Origin: Harmothoe impar
Lineage: Eukaryota > Annelida > Polychaeta > Phyllodocida > Polynoidae
Assembly: GCA_947462335.1 (NCBI GenBank)
Contig: OX381715.1
Span: 39,594,650 to 39,658,649 of the forward strand
DNA length: 64,000 nt
Direction: 5' to 3'
Position numbers and translations under genes: made by a program. Below, one piece after another: positions 28,701 to 41,029 of the stretch; within the stretch, counting starts at the first letter, position 1, and every line of letters starts with the position of its first letter. The notes below the pieces were generated by a model, which worked only from the letters and a program-made list of their open reading frames with translations, made no database searches and was not told where the DNA came from.

Positions 28701-30454
28701 TTGTTTAAAGTTCCACAAGCAGTGAAACTGTGCTATACAATGTTTGGAGAGTAAAGTAAGCTACACACGGACCTCACAATTATACTCAGACTAGACTATA
28801 CTAGACCCAAGATGGCAGAAGATAGCTCAACAAGGAAAAAGCTAGCAAGTAAAGCAAGGAAATGGCTCTGGTAAATTGCTCCAGTAGATTGCTTGAAGAA
28901 AATTATGTCTGCTTTATTGTAGTCTGGGTCTGAGTCTGAAGAAATGGCATGGCAACAGCACTTTAGTTTGTCATTGAGTAGCCAAACACAGCTTTTCTAC
29001 TTATAGCTAAATAATACAGCTGTGACTGGTTAGGTGAAATCACATCACGTATGCCATATGAATAATATTATAATTTTGTCAGTGCTCAGTCATTTTCCTT
29101 TAGCAGCCATGCCATGTATCTTATTTATGTATTTTGGTAAAATAACTAATCCTGTTTACCCATCCCTTGCCCTGTACGAAACAGTATGTCTGTAAATATA
29201 TTCATTGCTTTACTTATAATATATCTGATTATCAAAACTCACTGCTACATCGGCCTCTTCATGCGGCATGCAACCAAATGGGCAGGATGGGGGTGGGGGT
29301 GGAGGAGGTCCTACATCCTTACCAAAAGTGAAGTCAATTGTCCTGCTCTTGGTTGTAAGACAGATTACACATGGCTAAAACAGTACCGTTACCCAACAAC
29401 AGCAAGGCAAGTCTGAAAAGTACCATAATACATCACAGGGTAAAAGGATCTACCTCCCCATTAGCTGTCCACTGGTCTGAGCGACTGTAGAACGAAGGCT
29501 TTGCTGAGGTAGCAGAAACCTTCTACCATAAATTTACTTCCTGATAATATCATGGCACTAACACAGTAGATTGTGAAGAACTATGTACCAAGCATATATT
29601 GTTCGCTTTAACCCTTTAGAGCCGAGTATTGCCACCAGTCTGTATCAATTGAATGTAGCCCTCTGCTAATACATTACACTGAACTACACAATGAAGCTGT
29701 AATTATTTATCTGTTAATTATAAATAATGGTGTAACATAGTATGACCAGCCAAGAATCCACTTCTCGATACTAATTTTATAAATTTGTTCTTCATGGACA
29801 GATCTGTAGGTGCACTGACAGTGTCTCTGATGATTTTAACAAACATTGATAGATGAGACAATAGGTTGAACCGAGGAAAGTATGTCAAGACTGGAGACAC
29901 ACATTCTAAATACAATAACAAATAGATAATGCGCACATATTGAACAGAAATAATGTCAAAAATAAAATACAGATCTCTGCGTAGAGATGCTATTATTGTT
30001 TCTAAGTGAAAGGTGTACCCTTGTTGTGGTACCCATATCGATATCTGGAGAATCCTGCACATCACAGGACACTTAGAGAACAATACTCATTGCCTGGCTT
30101 GCTTCCGAACACTCTACATGCTAACGGAAAAGATTGACACCAATTGTTGTGATGATGCCCTAGGCGGCACTTCAAAGCAAACATCTAATGGTGCAGAAAT
30201 ATAGCATTCATGTAGATGGAAAGACACCTGTATGCTTTATGACAATAAAATAGCGAAGTGGAAATAATACACATGTCTGTAGCTTGTTCATATGCTTAGA
30301 AGGTCAGCGTTCCTAATATTCAAAGCTTTTCCAATAAGAGTATGAGCCCAAGGTTTCTGTATAGTATGTATGAAACAGTACTATATACATAATTATACTG
30401 TTGCAAACAGCTGTTAAGACACTATATATATGTGGCTCAACACGTGAGAAGGTA
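28701..30454. other. Non-coding stretch with one MITE-type end
   Basis: A TTAACCCTTTAGAGCC terminus at about 29610 matches the left ends of the TTAA-flanked elements at 5920 and 31552, but no inverse partner is clear. No gene was recognised. Confidence 0.4.
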
Positions 30455-31065
30455 CCTTCGCGGGGGATTTTTAGTTCTGGTTTTGGCCACCATGGGGCAT
30501 TAGAATGGCAAAATAGTGAAAGATATGCCCAAAAATCCCTTAGGGTACTTTTTTATGGAGAATACAGTAGTCTTCTTAGAATTATTCCATCGTTAGTGCT
30601 AACATTCTATATTTGGAATGTAAATGGAACGTTTTCTGTGGGAAATTTGCACATATGGCACTTCCTGGTTGCCATGGAAACCAGTCCATGGTTTCGAAAT
30701 GGAACATTTTGGTCCTAATCTCTAGGGAAGTCCATCAGTAACTCAAAACTGAAAGCAGATCTTGAAAATTCCTCCTAGAACCAAATCTACATTGGATATT
30801 CACATTTATTTAGCATATTTTTTAGGAAATCTGACATTTTCATCATTTTTAGTGGTTATTGTTGGATACAGTGCATTTAGAGCTTATTTATCATTTTCAA
30901 TTATGAGTAACAATGCATGTTCAAGATGTGATTCCCACAAAACCACTAGGTGTATCTTGCCTTATGATATCTCATTTTAAAGATCATGACATAAACTTTA
31001 ATCATCAATTCCCCCGTGAGTACCCCTTTCCACGTGCCTGGTCACATATATATATAGTACATCTG
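30455..31065 (+). mobile_element. Iterated-TIR transposon family, diverged copy
   Basis: The interior follows copies a and b: GCCACCATGGGGC (30486-30498), a TACTTTTTTATGGAGAATACAG block, ATATTTGGAATGTAAATGGA, then GGTTGCCATGGAAAC (30667-30681). The terminal 17-bp iterations are not visible, so the ends are lost or too worn. A 105-codon frame across it is not conserved in the other copies. Confidence 0.6.
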
Positions 31066-31551
31066 TTTATGTGATGGTTATGACATGATCAGTGGCTTTT
31101 GTGTTGTTCTTTCAGCTTATCATCTTACTAAAGGACAGATCCTTATGTATTAGACAATTAGACGGCTATTAATTTTGTCTAATTGCATTTATTTATACTC
31201 AATGTGTTAGATAATCCAGGTCGTATTGTATATGCAATATATTTAGGGACAGCCTTTTTAAACTTTTAGTTCACACCCCAACCAATAACAGTTCACATAC
31301 TGCCCTCCCCATTCGTTCTATGTGGGTGAGTAAATGCAAGGTGTTTGGTCTACCATACACATATTCTTTGACAAATATTGATGACAGACTGTCCAGAATA
31401 ACAATGGGGCTGTGTAATGTAGTGTGAGAATCTGCTACACCATGAACTCCCCCTCTGCCTCCTGCTATACTCTATTCCTTTATAAATGGACATACTCCTT
31501 ATCCCTGGTTACCTCTAAAAAAAACACGATATGTCTTGTCTGAAAAAGGCC

Positions 31552-32348
31552 TTAACCCTTTAGACCCCAAAACGGCCGGAAACGGCCGTGTCTCATTTCC
31601 CCAAAACGGCCGTAGCCGGCCGCAAAACGGCCGTTTTTAGGCCCTGATTCAAGTATATCTCAATGAGGGTAACATTCCAAAAACTTTTTGTTGCTATTCA
31701 GCATTGATCACTCATCATATATCACTTAACATTAAACCTAATTTAGGCAATAAATAACATTCAGAAAATGTTTAAATGTAAGGGGAATAGAAATATTGTA
31801 TATTAAAAGAGCTAATTTATTTGGGCCACACAATTTTGTATTTTAGTGGAAAACGCACAAGATAAGCTAAGAGCCTGGCATATGTAATTGATTGCTTTAC
31901 TTGGACATGGTACCATCATTAATGCAAGTTATATATCATTTTGATGAGTAGACCATCGAGCTTCAGACAAGTATGATTTGATTCAAATTCTTTATCAAAA
32001 TTGTTATATTTCTCCTGTGATTTGACTTTTAAATACATGTATATATATGTAGTGTTTTAGTCAGAAACAACAAATTTCAGCCCGAGTGAGCCATTAAGGT
32101 CTCCATGAAAATTGCAAGTACCACACATTTTCTAAGATCTGTCTTGATTTCAAAAGTTAACTTTTGGATTTTTTTTCTGAAAGGTGGCCTTAGAATAAAT
32201 TCAAGCTTTAATGTGATGTATAGAATAAACAATGAAAACTTGATACTACATTAAAGAATGAGGGTGATTAATGACCACGTTTAGTCAAATTCGGAGGAAA
32301 TCCTGGGGAAATAAGGCACTATATTATGTAATTCCTTGGGGTCTAAAC
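31552..32348. mobile_element. Non-autonomous transposon with AACGGCCGT repeats at its left end
   Basis: The left end TTAACCCTTTAGACCCCAA (31552-31570) is matched in inverse by CCTTGGGGTCTAAA at the right (about 32335-32347). At 31570-31636 the palindromic core CGGCCG occurs six times, mostly as AACGGCCGT, in an otherwise CpG-poor region. The remaining roughly 700 bp is AT-rich and non-coding. Confidence 0.6.
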
Positions 32349-34822
32349 TACTCAGATATTGCTGAAGGGCTGCATACATTATAGTAGGTCTCTGAGGCAA
32401 TTTTGAGGCTGACAAAGGCCATCCATGTAACATATCTGACATGCTGGTGATGCTGACGATGGCTGCCTATAGTAGATACTTATAATCTATTTGTGAGGCT
32501 GGAAAATCAATGTGGACTCATAAAATGCAAAAGCTTTAGAAGAGGAGTATCGATGTCATGTCAGGAAATGTCTTTGGATGGGGCACACTGCCAACTCTTA
32601 AAAACCTGACTTAAGTTCTATTCTGCCTGGTTGGCTGTGTTCTAAGGGGTTACGAACTCATGGGTAAATAAACATACATAGGTTATCACAGTATGTTGTT
32701 GTAGTTGGAAAATTTATTGGCCAAGTAACGTACCGTATCTAGTTCAATGTAATCACATAGTTAGCTCTACGTTCAACTATGTTGATTGCACTTTTTACAC
32801 TAAGGGACTCAATATGAGTCAGTGTCAGTTTATGTGTGGTTCATGTGCACTAATCAGCGCTTCATTTTGAGTGACTTCTTGAAGGTGTCATGTGGTAATC
32901 GCTGCACGTCGGCAGCGAGCGCATCTAGAGATATTCCACTATTGTCTCTCTGTCACCTGGGGTACAATGGATTGGAAAAGGCTTTGGTAAATTGCTCAAC
33001 TAGAACAGTTCTGTATCTGCTGTATTGCAGTTTGGGTGTTTGCTACGAGGGTAAAAGACATACTGTGACTCATACAAAAAGGAATGATGTCCACACTTTG
33101 CCCTTTTCACCTTTAGCCAATAAACTGTTCAGGTTGACATAGTCACACGTAGTACCAAGGGCAAATTCCTGTAGTGATTGAGAGTGATCTGAATGCTGCA
33201 CATCCCGGTCACGCTTTACATCCAGTCAGTCCATAAAAAAAGTGCACTGGGACTACCAACCAATCAGAATGCACAATCCAGACCATCCAATCTGGGAGCC
33301 TGCACTGTACCAGTTCCGTTGTGCGCTGCCAGAAGTGGCAATCCGTCTCTAGTAGTCGGCATGTCTGCTCTGAACAAACAGCCACCAAGGAACCCCCCGT
33401 ACTAATGCCCCACTTGGTATGTACCCCTTACTCTCACTGACACTACCTCTGGTGTTGTGCTGCTATATTTGTTCATCTTATATGATAATGAATATTAATG
33501 GTTACCACATTTATGTAGGCACATGATGGCAAGAAGAGCTTAATGTATGTAAAAATCGTATATGTCTCAAGCGGCTGAGGTCTAATGCACATGGCCTCCA
33601 CTGACTGCCAAGGTCAGACAAAGACGCGTTATAAAAATAATGCCTACCTCCAATATAAACGTTAGTTATACTTGCTCATGATCTATTACCACAACTAGCA
33701 CCATTCATTGATATTACGATATCTGCATCTATCTTAGAACTTAAAAACACGACTGCTGCTCATCACTCTGAGAAAGGATTGTTGTATTGCAACAATAATA
33801 TATGTATTAATCCTTGTCAGCTACATTTTTGTCTCTACCAGAGGGAAAAAGATTTGAATCGCTGTCTTGTAAAATCTGAATCCTGAGACATGCTGACATA
33901 TGAGCCCTGCTTGTCAATATGATAATTCGGTGGAAACCTATCTGTGTGCAATGCAATATAAACATTTACGGATATCTGAGTACATTTATCAAAGCCTAGT
34001 GTGACACCGGTACCCCTATTCAAAGGGTATTTTTGTATGGTTTTGATAATAGTAGGCATGAACACTTGTATGGTTCTAGGAACTCTACTGCAGGTTAACA
34101 GGAATTTTATTTCCATCAGAAAACCTAAATAAAGCTATCGGTACATGGTCCACGAATTGCAATGTGTGATATAAGTGCACTTAGCCACACCTACCTAAAC
34201 AGTTACATTTGTACATACTAAATTACTTGCTGCACCGTTTGTTTCACCTTAAGCATCAAACTGCATACTGACACAAAAGATAAACCCAAGTCAAACAGAA
34301 ATTTGGGTTGTACCCTACAAGTGACTTTAGGTAAAACATATCCTTCCTAGAGATTGTATATCTTTGTTGATACAACCTTTTGAGAGAGACAACTTATTTT
34401 CTTACACCTTCCAGTCAATGATGTTTTGCTTCATTGGCAAAGCCTTGTCGTACATTCAGGCATGGCCACACCCGTTGCCGACTGAAGTTAGTCTGTTAGG
34501 ACCATCAACTGAGAAACAAGCAGCAACAAGGATATAAGAGGAAACCAGGCAAAAGGTCAATGTCACTGACACATACTAATTATTGCCAAGCTGTATTGCT
34601 TTGTTAGCAGAAAGGTTCACACGATAGTAATAGTTCTTTTTCTTAAAAATGCATTTCTTCGATTAAACTGCTGATGTGGGGAAGGGGTATTTTCGTGCAT
34701 GGCAAAACTCTTTATATCTATGGCAGCAAAGGTGGACCTAACACACTAATACATGAGGGTGCACAAAGGTAATGGAGCAAATCCTGGTCACATTTTGCCA
34801 GCCTCACACATTTTGACTTACG
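32349..34822. other. Non-coding stretch
   Basis: No gene is supported. A 70-codon frame at 33193-33405 lies in a slightly GC-richer patch with a CCAATCAG box but has no splice-like borders. Nothing else was recognised. Confidence 0.4.
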
Positions 34823-34957
34823 GGTTGCCAGATTTTGTCATGAACAAACCTCACCAAAGTTGCCGAATTTGGTCATGACCAAACCTCACCAAAGTTGCAA
34901 AGTTTTGTCATGACTAAACCTCACCAAAGTAGCCGAAATTGGACATGACCAAATCCA
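34823..34957. repeat. Tandem repeat, about 35 bp x 4, with internal palindrome
   Basis: Four head-to-tail copies of a 35-36 bp unit, typified by GTTGCCGAATTTGGTCATG and ACCAAACCTCACCAAA. The second unit contains the 16-bp perfect palindrome TTTGGTCATGACCAAA; the others carry variants (TTTTGTCATGACTAAA, ATTGGACATGACCAAA). The last unit is partial. Confidence 0.85.
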
Positions 34958-35134
34958 ACTACATGAATCGACATACCAAGCCAACATAGGGACGACCAAT
35001 CACCACATGTGCTGCCCTCACTAACTCTAGTTTTGGATAGTAGTCGTCCAATAATCAACTATACCTTTCGCTTGTAGTAATTTTGAGTAAACTAGAACTG
35101 TTAACTTGTGAATCCATGGCAGAGTGTTGGCGTT

Positions 35135-35330
35135 TCAGCAGGGTGAGGTCAGATAGGTCACTGACTCAAGCCCCCTAGCCTATCACTCCTGCCAAAAAAC
35201 AGATCAGTCCCTAATAGAAACTTCACAGCAACCAATTTATCGACCCTGTAGGGCATGAAGCTCAGGGGGTTAGCGTGTGATTCTAAAATAATGAAGATTG
35301 GCACCTCCCCCTTAAGCACTGACACACTGC
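35135..35330 (+). repeat. Dispersed repeat, possibly SINE-like, copy 2 (plus)
   Basis: Inverse partner of 24890-25080. The core reads GTAGGGCATGAAGCTCAGGG then GGTTAGCGTGTGATTCTAAA, resembling a tRNA D-arm and anticodon arm. The upstream 120 bp is also shared between the copies. Divergence is moderate. Confidence 0.5.
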
Positions 35331-36373
35331 CACAAGGAACTCATCAACTCACCATGACTGTATTCTATAAAAGTAGATCAGTGGTAATGTATAGCTTTCT
35401 TATTCCTTGAAAAGTGGGCATTTCAATCTTTCATCTTTGGGCCCAAATGAGAAGTGAGAACAGATGAGACAGAAGGTTTAGATTTGAATTAGGATTAATG
35501 GTCAAGGAATGGCCGTATTGATGGAAGTACTTCAGGCATTTTTTTAGAATTCGGGCAAAATTACATTCTGCCTGAAGAAGATATCTGCCAAATAGTAAAC
35601 ACTTTAAAATGGTCAGTGTCTTCATAACATGAAGCAAGGGATTGTTCATGTGTTTGAAAATGTTCAAGTTGACAGTGATAGTGATCTGATGAAATGCTTT
35701 ATTCTGACAGCATCAGCCAATTCCTTTGTGTGCAGGTTTCCCTGCTGTAGGTGTGTGCATGATGTGCTGCATGACACTCTTCTTTGAAGCATTCTGAATA
35801 GAACCTGTAACGCAATTTCAGAAAAAAAAGACTCACACGACTTTAGAACAATGAGTATCATGACATTCCATGTCACAGAACCATACACATGGGAAATGGT
35901 GTCTAATTCAAGTTAAATCTTCCAAGAAAAAAAGCACATTGAAAATCTGCATCAACGGGCCTTTATATACTGAAATTACAAATACGATGGATGACAGATG
36001 TATCTTAATAAATTGTATGGTCTGTACCATTGTGCCCACTGCATACAAAATACAATGGAGCCCATAGGTAAAGGTTCCCTAGAATACATTCGAATGCATT
36101 TATCAAGTGATTTATAATGATAAGTAATTTAAGATGATGTGATAAAACCTTTCCGGTTTCTTAATGTCAGTCTGAGTAGATGTCCAAAGTCATTGTGTTG
36201 TATTGCAAACTGTGTCGAAGTAGCAAAGGTCCCTTTATAATATTTATCATTTCAACTGCTTAAAATCCATAAGGTGGTCATTATGTGACCGATCCTGCCA
36301 AACCTTGCAGAAAGTAAGCGTGTATTAATTGGGGGCCCAGGCTAAGAATGTGAAGGGGGGTTAGTGCGGTAAT

Positions 36374-36774
36374 GGGGTATTTTGAGGGTGCTGATTCCGA
36401 ATCTGCTTTGTGTAAAGTGATATCTGTGTTGCATCACGGTCAAATACAAGGTCAAAGGTCACTATTTGGTGTAAGAATGAGACTGACATTTTAAGCAGGG
36501 TAATAGCACTAAAAGCAAATAGTTCATTCTATTTTGTTTGTAACCACTTGTACTGGTACTTCATCAACAGTATGACTAAGACAGATGTGAGTCAGATACA
36601 TGAGATAAATAAGCTTCACCCTTGATATCTTTATATTTGTATCAAAATGTGTGTACTCATGAATTCTCATTTTTACATCAAATTGTGACCTTTGACCTTG
36701 AATTTGACCTTGATGCGACACAAATATCACTTTACACAGAGCAGATTCGGAATCAGCACCCTCAAAATACCCTA
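36374..36774. mobile_element. Foldback element with about 110-bp inverted arms carrying DR1 motifs
   Basis: The left arm (36374-36480, starting GGTATTTTGAGGGTGCTGAT) is the near-exact inverse of the right arm (about 36664-36774, ending ATCAGCACCCTCAAAATACC in register). Each arm holds a perfect direct repeat of AGGTCA with one-base spacing (AGGTCAAAGGTCA at 36449-36461, and its complement at 36686-36698). The right arm has a further TGACCT at 36705. The loop is about 180 bp. No ORF spans it credibly. Confidence 0.75.
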
Positions 36775-37294
36775 GTACAACACTCAGACAAAGTATTGGC
36801 CACCACACCAACCTAAAGTTAAATATCAACATTTCGTCTTTCTGGCCCCCCAAGTGTATGCACAAAACTCTGGTCCTGCTGTCAGAAGACAGCATTTTAT
36901 CAGACCTCTATCTGTCAGCGTAAATACTTTCACTGACATAAACAATCCTCTACCTCATGTTGTGAAAACAGTTGAATGTCCTTTGAGAGCTTCGCTCTAT
37001 TGGTAGTCATACTCTTTTTCGGCTACAAGATTCAAATCATAACGGGCTGAGGATGAGGAACCTGTTATGGTGTAACAGTGCTTAAGGGGGCTAACCATTC
37101 TGCGTCATTAGTCTCTGCACACTTCAGCTCTCCCACACTCGCCAATATCCTCCTGTGGATAATGTGGTCGCTATTCTGTTCTAGCCAGGACCAAACATCT
37201 GCTGGAGGGTAAAGGTTACGTTGGTGACTTGAAGTGCACAGGGATAACTTCAACCCCATGACCAATGTATCGCCAATATCCCGCAATAGATTGG

Positions 37295-37455
37295 TGCTAA
37301 CCTGCTTACTTTAAAACCACACACCCAAATCACCACTCTTATGCCCTTCATGTTCAGGGTCAGTAAATCGGTACATCTTTTGCAAAGAGGGATAGGCTAT
37401 GGGTCAAAGTAGTGGCCAAACCTTCCTTAAATAGCAACACACTGACACAGATTGG
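37295..37455 (-). repeat. Dispersed repeat, possibly SINE-like, worn copy
   Basis: In reverse complement it keeps TTTACTGACCCTGAACATGA and GGGCATAAGAGTGG, and a GTGTGTGGTTTTAAAG block like the copies at 24890 and 35135. Many positions have changed. Confidence 0.4.
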
Positions 37456-37611
37456 TCCAAACAATTCACATTATGTTTTGAATACTTTCCCAATCTCTAT
37501 CGAGGGAGGGCAGCAGCTGTCAGAGTTAGTTGTCCTTTGCCTGTTACAAGTTGATAAACCATGTTAATTATTAACTGTCATGCGGTTGGTGAGTTCAAAG
37601 CATAATAATCA

Positions 37612-37848
37612 GGCTTAACCGGTTCCATGTACCATTGTTCTGTAAATGCCGGGGTAGGGGTCACCCTAGATGTTGGACTAGAGTTTATACTCTCTGATGT
37701 ATCATGCCAACCCTATAGGGTTGAGACACTCCAGAAGTGTCAGCATGATGCTCAAATGCAACACAGAAGAGTTACTCACTGGGGCTGCATTGATACATGA
37801 TGACGACAGATTTCACCTTTTAGCAACATGCCTTCTTCAAAGGGTTAA
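37612..37848. mobile_element. TTAA-flanked MITE, TGATGCATC family, worn copy
   Basis: The right end GCCTTCTTCAAAGGGTTAA (about 37830-37848) matches the family ends at 53789-54032. The interior has CAACCCTATAGGGTTGAGAC and ACTCACTGGGGCTGCATTGAT as in other copies. The left end (TTAACCGGTTCC) is degraded. Confidence 0.45.
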
Positions 37849-37924
37849 GGTTTGTATGGTCCTGTAATGCTCTCTCTGGATTTTGACAGCCTCGGTTTGA
37901 CAGAATTTAGCATACAGCATCATT

Positions 37925-39240
37925 ATATTAAGGGACTGCCTATGATGCCCTTAATGTCACCCATCCACCCGTGTCACACCATCCATGAGCAGCTGCAATG
38001 TCCCCTCCGCCTAATCCTACTTAAGACTTGTTGAGGCTCCCTTCAGGCCTCCTTTATGTCAGCTAGAACTAGGGCAGGTGGGACCTTCCAGGTTGATGGT
38101 TCCGTGATGAATATATATATGGTGTTATATATGTTTCACAAGAAGAGAGGAGAGGGTTGAGGGGATATTTGTGTAGAAATCCCATGACACTTCTTACGTC
38201 TCCGATACAACTTACGATATATACGTCAATGAAATTCCAAAGTGATTGACTCTGATTAAAATCTCTACCAAAACGTAAAGCTTTAAATTTAAGATGGCAG
38301 TGTCCTGTCTTATGACATGATATTTATTTTATTGTTGAGTGTCTTTTTCAAACAGACCCTGAATCTGAAACATTGAGTACATTCCACCCCCCCCCCACCC
38401 CCCTTGAAATATATCCTCATGATATAACTTAGCAAATGATTTTCTGTTCTGAAGCCGTGAAAGACAGATGGTATGCAAAAGAAAGGTGTTTGTATGGTGT
38501 ATTTCTAACACATATTCAGATAAGACAACTCTGCGATTGTTATAAAATATGTCTTAAAGTCACCGGCAGACTCTAAAATTGAGACTTTCTTATTGATATG
38601 TTGCTATTCCTCTAATTGGTGTTCTTTTCAAGATGCTTGCTTGTACATATGATTGCGATCAAGATAAAGAACAGAGTCACTATAATAAATCGTTGGCCCC
38701 TGTAGAGGGTGATTCGTTCCCATCATCAAGGCAGATTCTGAGAATCTAAAAGGGCTTTCATTCCCCCTAGTTTTAGAAGAAATCTGTTTTACAGATAAAC
38801 AAATGTGGCCTCGCTGTGCTTTTTTTTTGTTTACCCTTGTTCCACCATGACAGCAAACACACTTAGCACAATCAAAGATTTATAACACCAAAAATATTCA
38901 TGAGAATTTAACCCCATAATTGACTGCATTCTCTGAAATTGCTCCCCCGGGTATGGCCATTAATATTGTTTAGTGACAGTTATCAGAACATCCTGAAGTG
39001 CTTTCTTGAAAAAGACCTTCCCCAAACAGTTTAAGCAAGATCAACGAGAACTCATCCTCTTTAAAAGCTGTCCTTTCCCCTGAGGTAGTAAAATAATTGC
39101 TCCCTTGCAGAGAAAGTGTCTGCTGTACATAGCCACTGGCCTGTTCTGGTTTCCAAGTAGAGTTGATGGATCTAGCTTGGTGGTGTGTCAGAGCTGGAGG
39201 GGGAGCCCATATTAGTTTAAAATCATGGACAAGCACTGAT
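37925..39240. repeat. Segmental duplication D3, copy 2
   Basis: Partner of 27530-28700. It contains a C-rich simple run at 38387-38403, flanked by short C tracts. No gene was recognised inside. Confidence 0.8.
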
Positions 39241-40320
39241 GCCCTACGGGGTTACTTTATCAGATGCCTTTGAGGTTCTACTATTAGGAACTAATCTATT
39301 TCAGGGTTGGAGCTATGGGTAATTGAAGTAGTACCTTTTATATTTGGCCTATTCCCCATTTAAACATAGTTTCTTTAAACCAAGGTAATTAGTTGACTAA
39401 TCATTTACCTTTCCCCGCCAAGGCTGTAGTGTCTCTGCCCAAATAATTATATACATGTGTTTATTTGATTTAATCTGCAAATTGAAATGAATTACCTGTT
39501 ATTATGGAGGGGGAAAGAAGATTAACATTTTGAAAACACAATTTGTAATTCTAGCTGAGATGGATATTGACATTCAATGAAATTGCGCATACAATTGTTA
39601 ACAACCTTCATTTCGTCAGGGTTTATTTATAACTCTTTAATAACAAGTTCATGTTTCATTTGTCATTACGATACGATGGCAACACTACATTGGGCACCCT
39701 TTAAAAAAAATTCCGAACTGGTCACATCATTTACATGGGTTTTGTGTGCCTGCTGAGCTTTTATCGGTACAGGAAAGCACATGTTCTGTCAGCGAGCGTT
39801 TCTTGGAGAGGATATTAACACAGAGTCAGCATGATACCTAGTTGAAGCAGCTGCGAGCTGCTCTCCATTGCTGTTTGATGTATCATTTGTCATATTTTGA
39901 ATTCATAAAGCACTGGGCACACCTTTAATCAAGTACAACCAACGATGGCATTTCAGGAACAGTATAGCCTTCCAAAAACCTTCTTTTACTCACATTTACC
40001 TCAGGGCCAAATCGTTGTGTATCATTGCAGCATGCCCTTTACCAAAACAACCTCTCTAACCTTCACACTAAAGTGTGATATATTCCCGAAGCCTGCATTA
40101 AGCAGTGACACTAAAATCACGTAAATCACATAGTATAATTACCGACAGTATTATGTATTCTACTGCCCTTGTCCACTAGTGCAGTAGTGTAGATTGTAGC
40201 CTAAACTACAGCATATTCTACTGCTCAGCTACATTTACTTCTGAATCTGTATGTTAACACAGTTCTCAAACCCACATCATCCCTAACCAGTTACCACCAC
40301 CCTGCTCTGTTTGCTTACAG
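39241..40320. other. Region upstream of the signal-peptide exon
   Basis: No coding frame was recognised. The last 60 bases look like the 3' end of an intron: a CTAAC branch-point-like sequence at 40283-40287 and a pyrimidine-rich tract ending TTTGCTTACAG at 40320. Confidence 0.45.
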
Positions 40321-40521
40321 ATCACCACTGCTGCCCTCTGTCCGCAGCACTGAGAAGCACGATGCGGGGAGCCACGTGCGGCGTGGGGCGGGGACTACAG
40401 TCAGAGGGGATGGTGTACGGGATAGCAGCACCCCTCTCTCTGCTCCTGCTGCTACTGGTACTACTGTCTCACTGCCACACCCATGTCCTCGCCACAACCG
40501 TACACCGTAGGGATCTGCCAG
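40321..40521 (+). CDS. First coding exon of a secreted or membrane protein (signal peptide)
   Basis: An acceptor ending at 40320 opens a GC-rich, CpG-containing 201-nt exon that ends at a donor CAG|GTTAGT (40522). ATG at 40362 and a second in-frame ATG at 40410 lead into a classic signal peptide: MVYGIAAPLS, then six leucines in LLLLLLVLL, a polar SHCHTHVLA region and a plausible cleavage after VLA, followed by TTVHRRDLPG. The exon ends in phase 1, the usual phase for the intron after a signal-peptide exon in extracellular proteins. The mature protein is outside what I can recognise, so the gene cannot be named. The frame is open upstream to the acceptor, so 40321-40361 is either 5' UTR or coding. 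Confidence 0.6.
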
Positions 40522-40540
40522 GTTAGTGTGGTATTTTAAT

Positions 40541-40752
40541 CCTTTCACTCCTAAAGGTGCATTTTCCATCAGCTGATTTGGACATGCTATCTGCTGATAA
40601 TCGGCGAGTAGAGCATCCAGCCGACAGGTAGAGCCACAACAACTCAATGGTAGTACACTCTGTGTAGTGTAGCTGTTATGACCCTTACTAGGCCCGCTCT
40701 ACCTGTCGAGGGCTTGTCCAAATCGGCTGGTGGAAAATGGGCCTCTAGGTAG
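40541..40752. mobile_element. Hairpin MITE just inside the intron
   Basis: The left arm (about 40541-40625, with CATTTTCCATCAGCTGATTTGG) is the imperfect inverse of the right arm (about 40690-40752, with AAATCGGCTGGTGGAAAATG). CGACAGGTAGAGC and GCTCTACCTGTCG near the middle also pair. The element starts only about 20 bp after the donor of the signal-peptide exon. Confidence 0.65.
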
Positions 40753-41029
40753 ATATATCGTTTTTAAACTGACATTATCAGCAGGTTCACAGGGCCCACT
40801 CCTACAGATGTGGGCCTTTAAAGCCCAGGTCCCCATAAGTAACGGGCTGGGTTTGTGTCATGCTTTCACTCTAACTTTTGCTGTCAATAGACAATAGAGT
40901 CATATGCCTTTAGATATGGCATGTCATGAAGCACTGACGTTTATGGTTGTGATGCACCGATGCAGCTCCCGTCAGTAACTTGCTCTATTTACATTGGTGC
41001 ATCATGTGTATCCGTTGGAATTGTCCACC

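Noticed and set aside
30401..30718. 105-codon plus-strand ORF
   Set aside because: It lies in a transposon interior whose other copies do not keep the frame.
31114..31170. Possible exon after a good TTCTTTCAG acceptor
   Set aside because: Only a short open frame and no donor or polyadenylation signal; not distinguishable from chance.
34823..34957. CRISPR-like direct repeats
   Set aside because: The units are contiguous, without spacers; a simple tandem repeat.
36524..36895. 123-codon minus-strand ORF
   Set aside because: It lies across the right arm and loop of the foldback element; part of it is the complement of the left arm.
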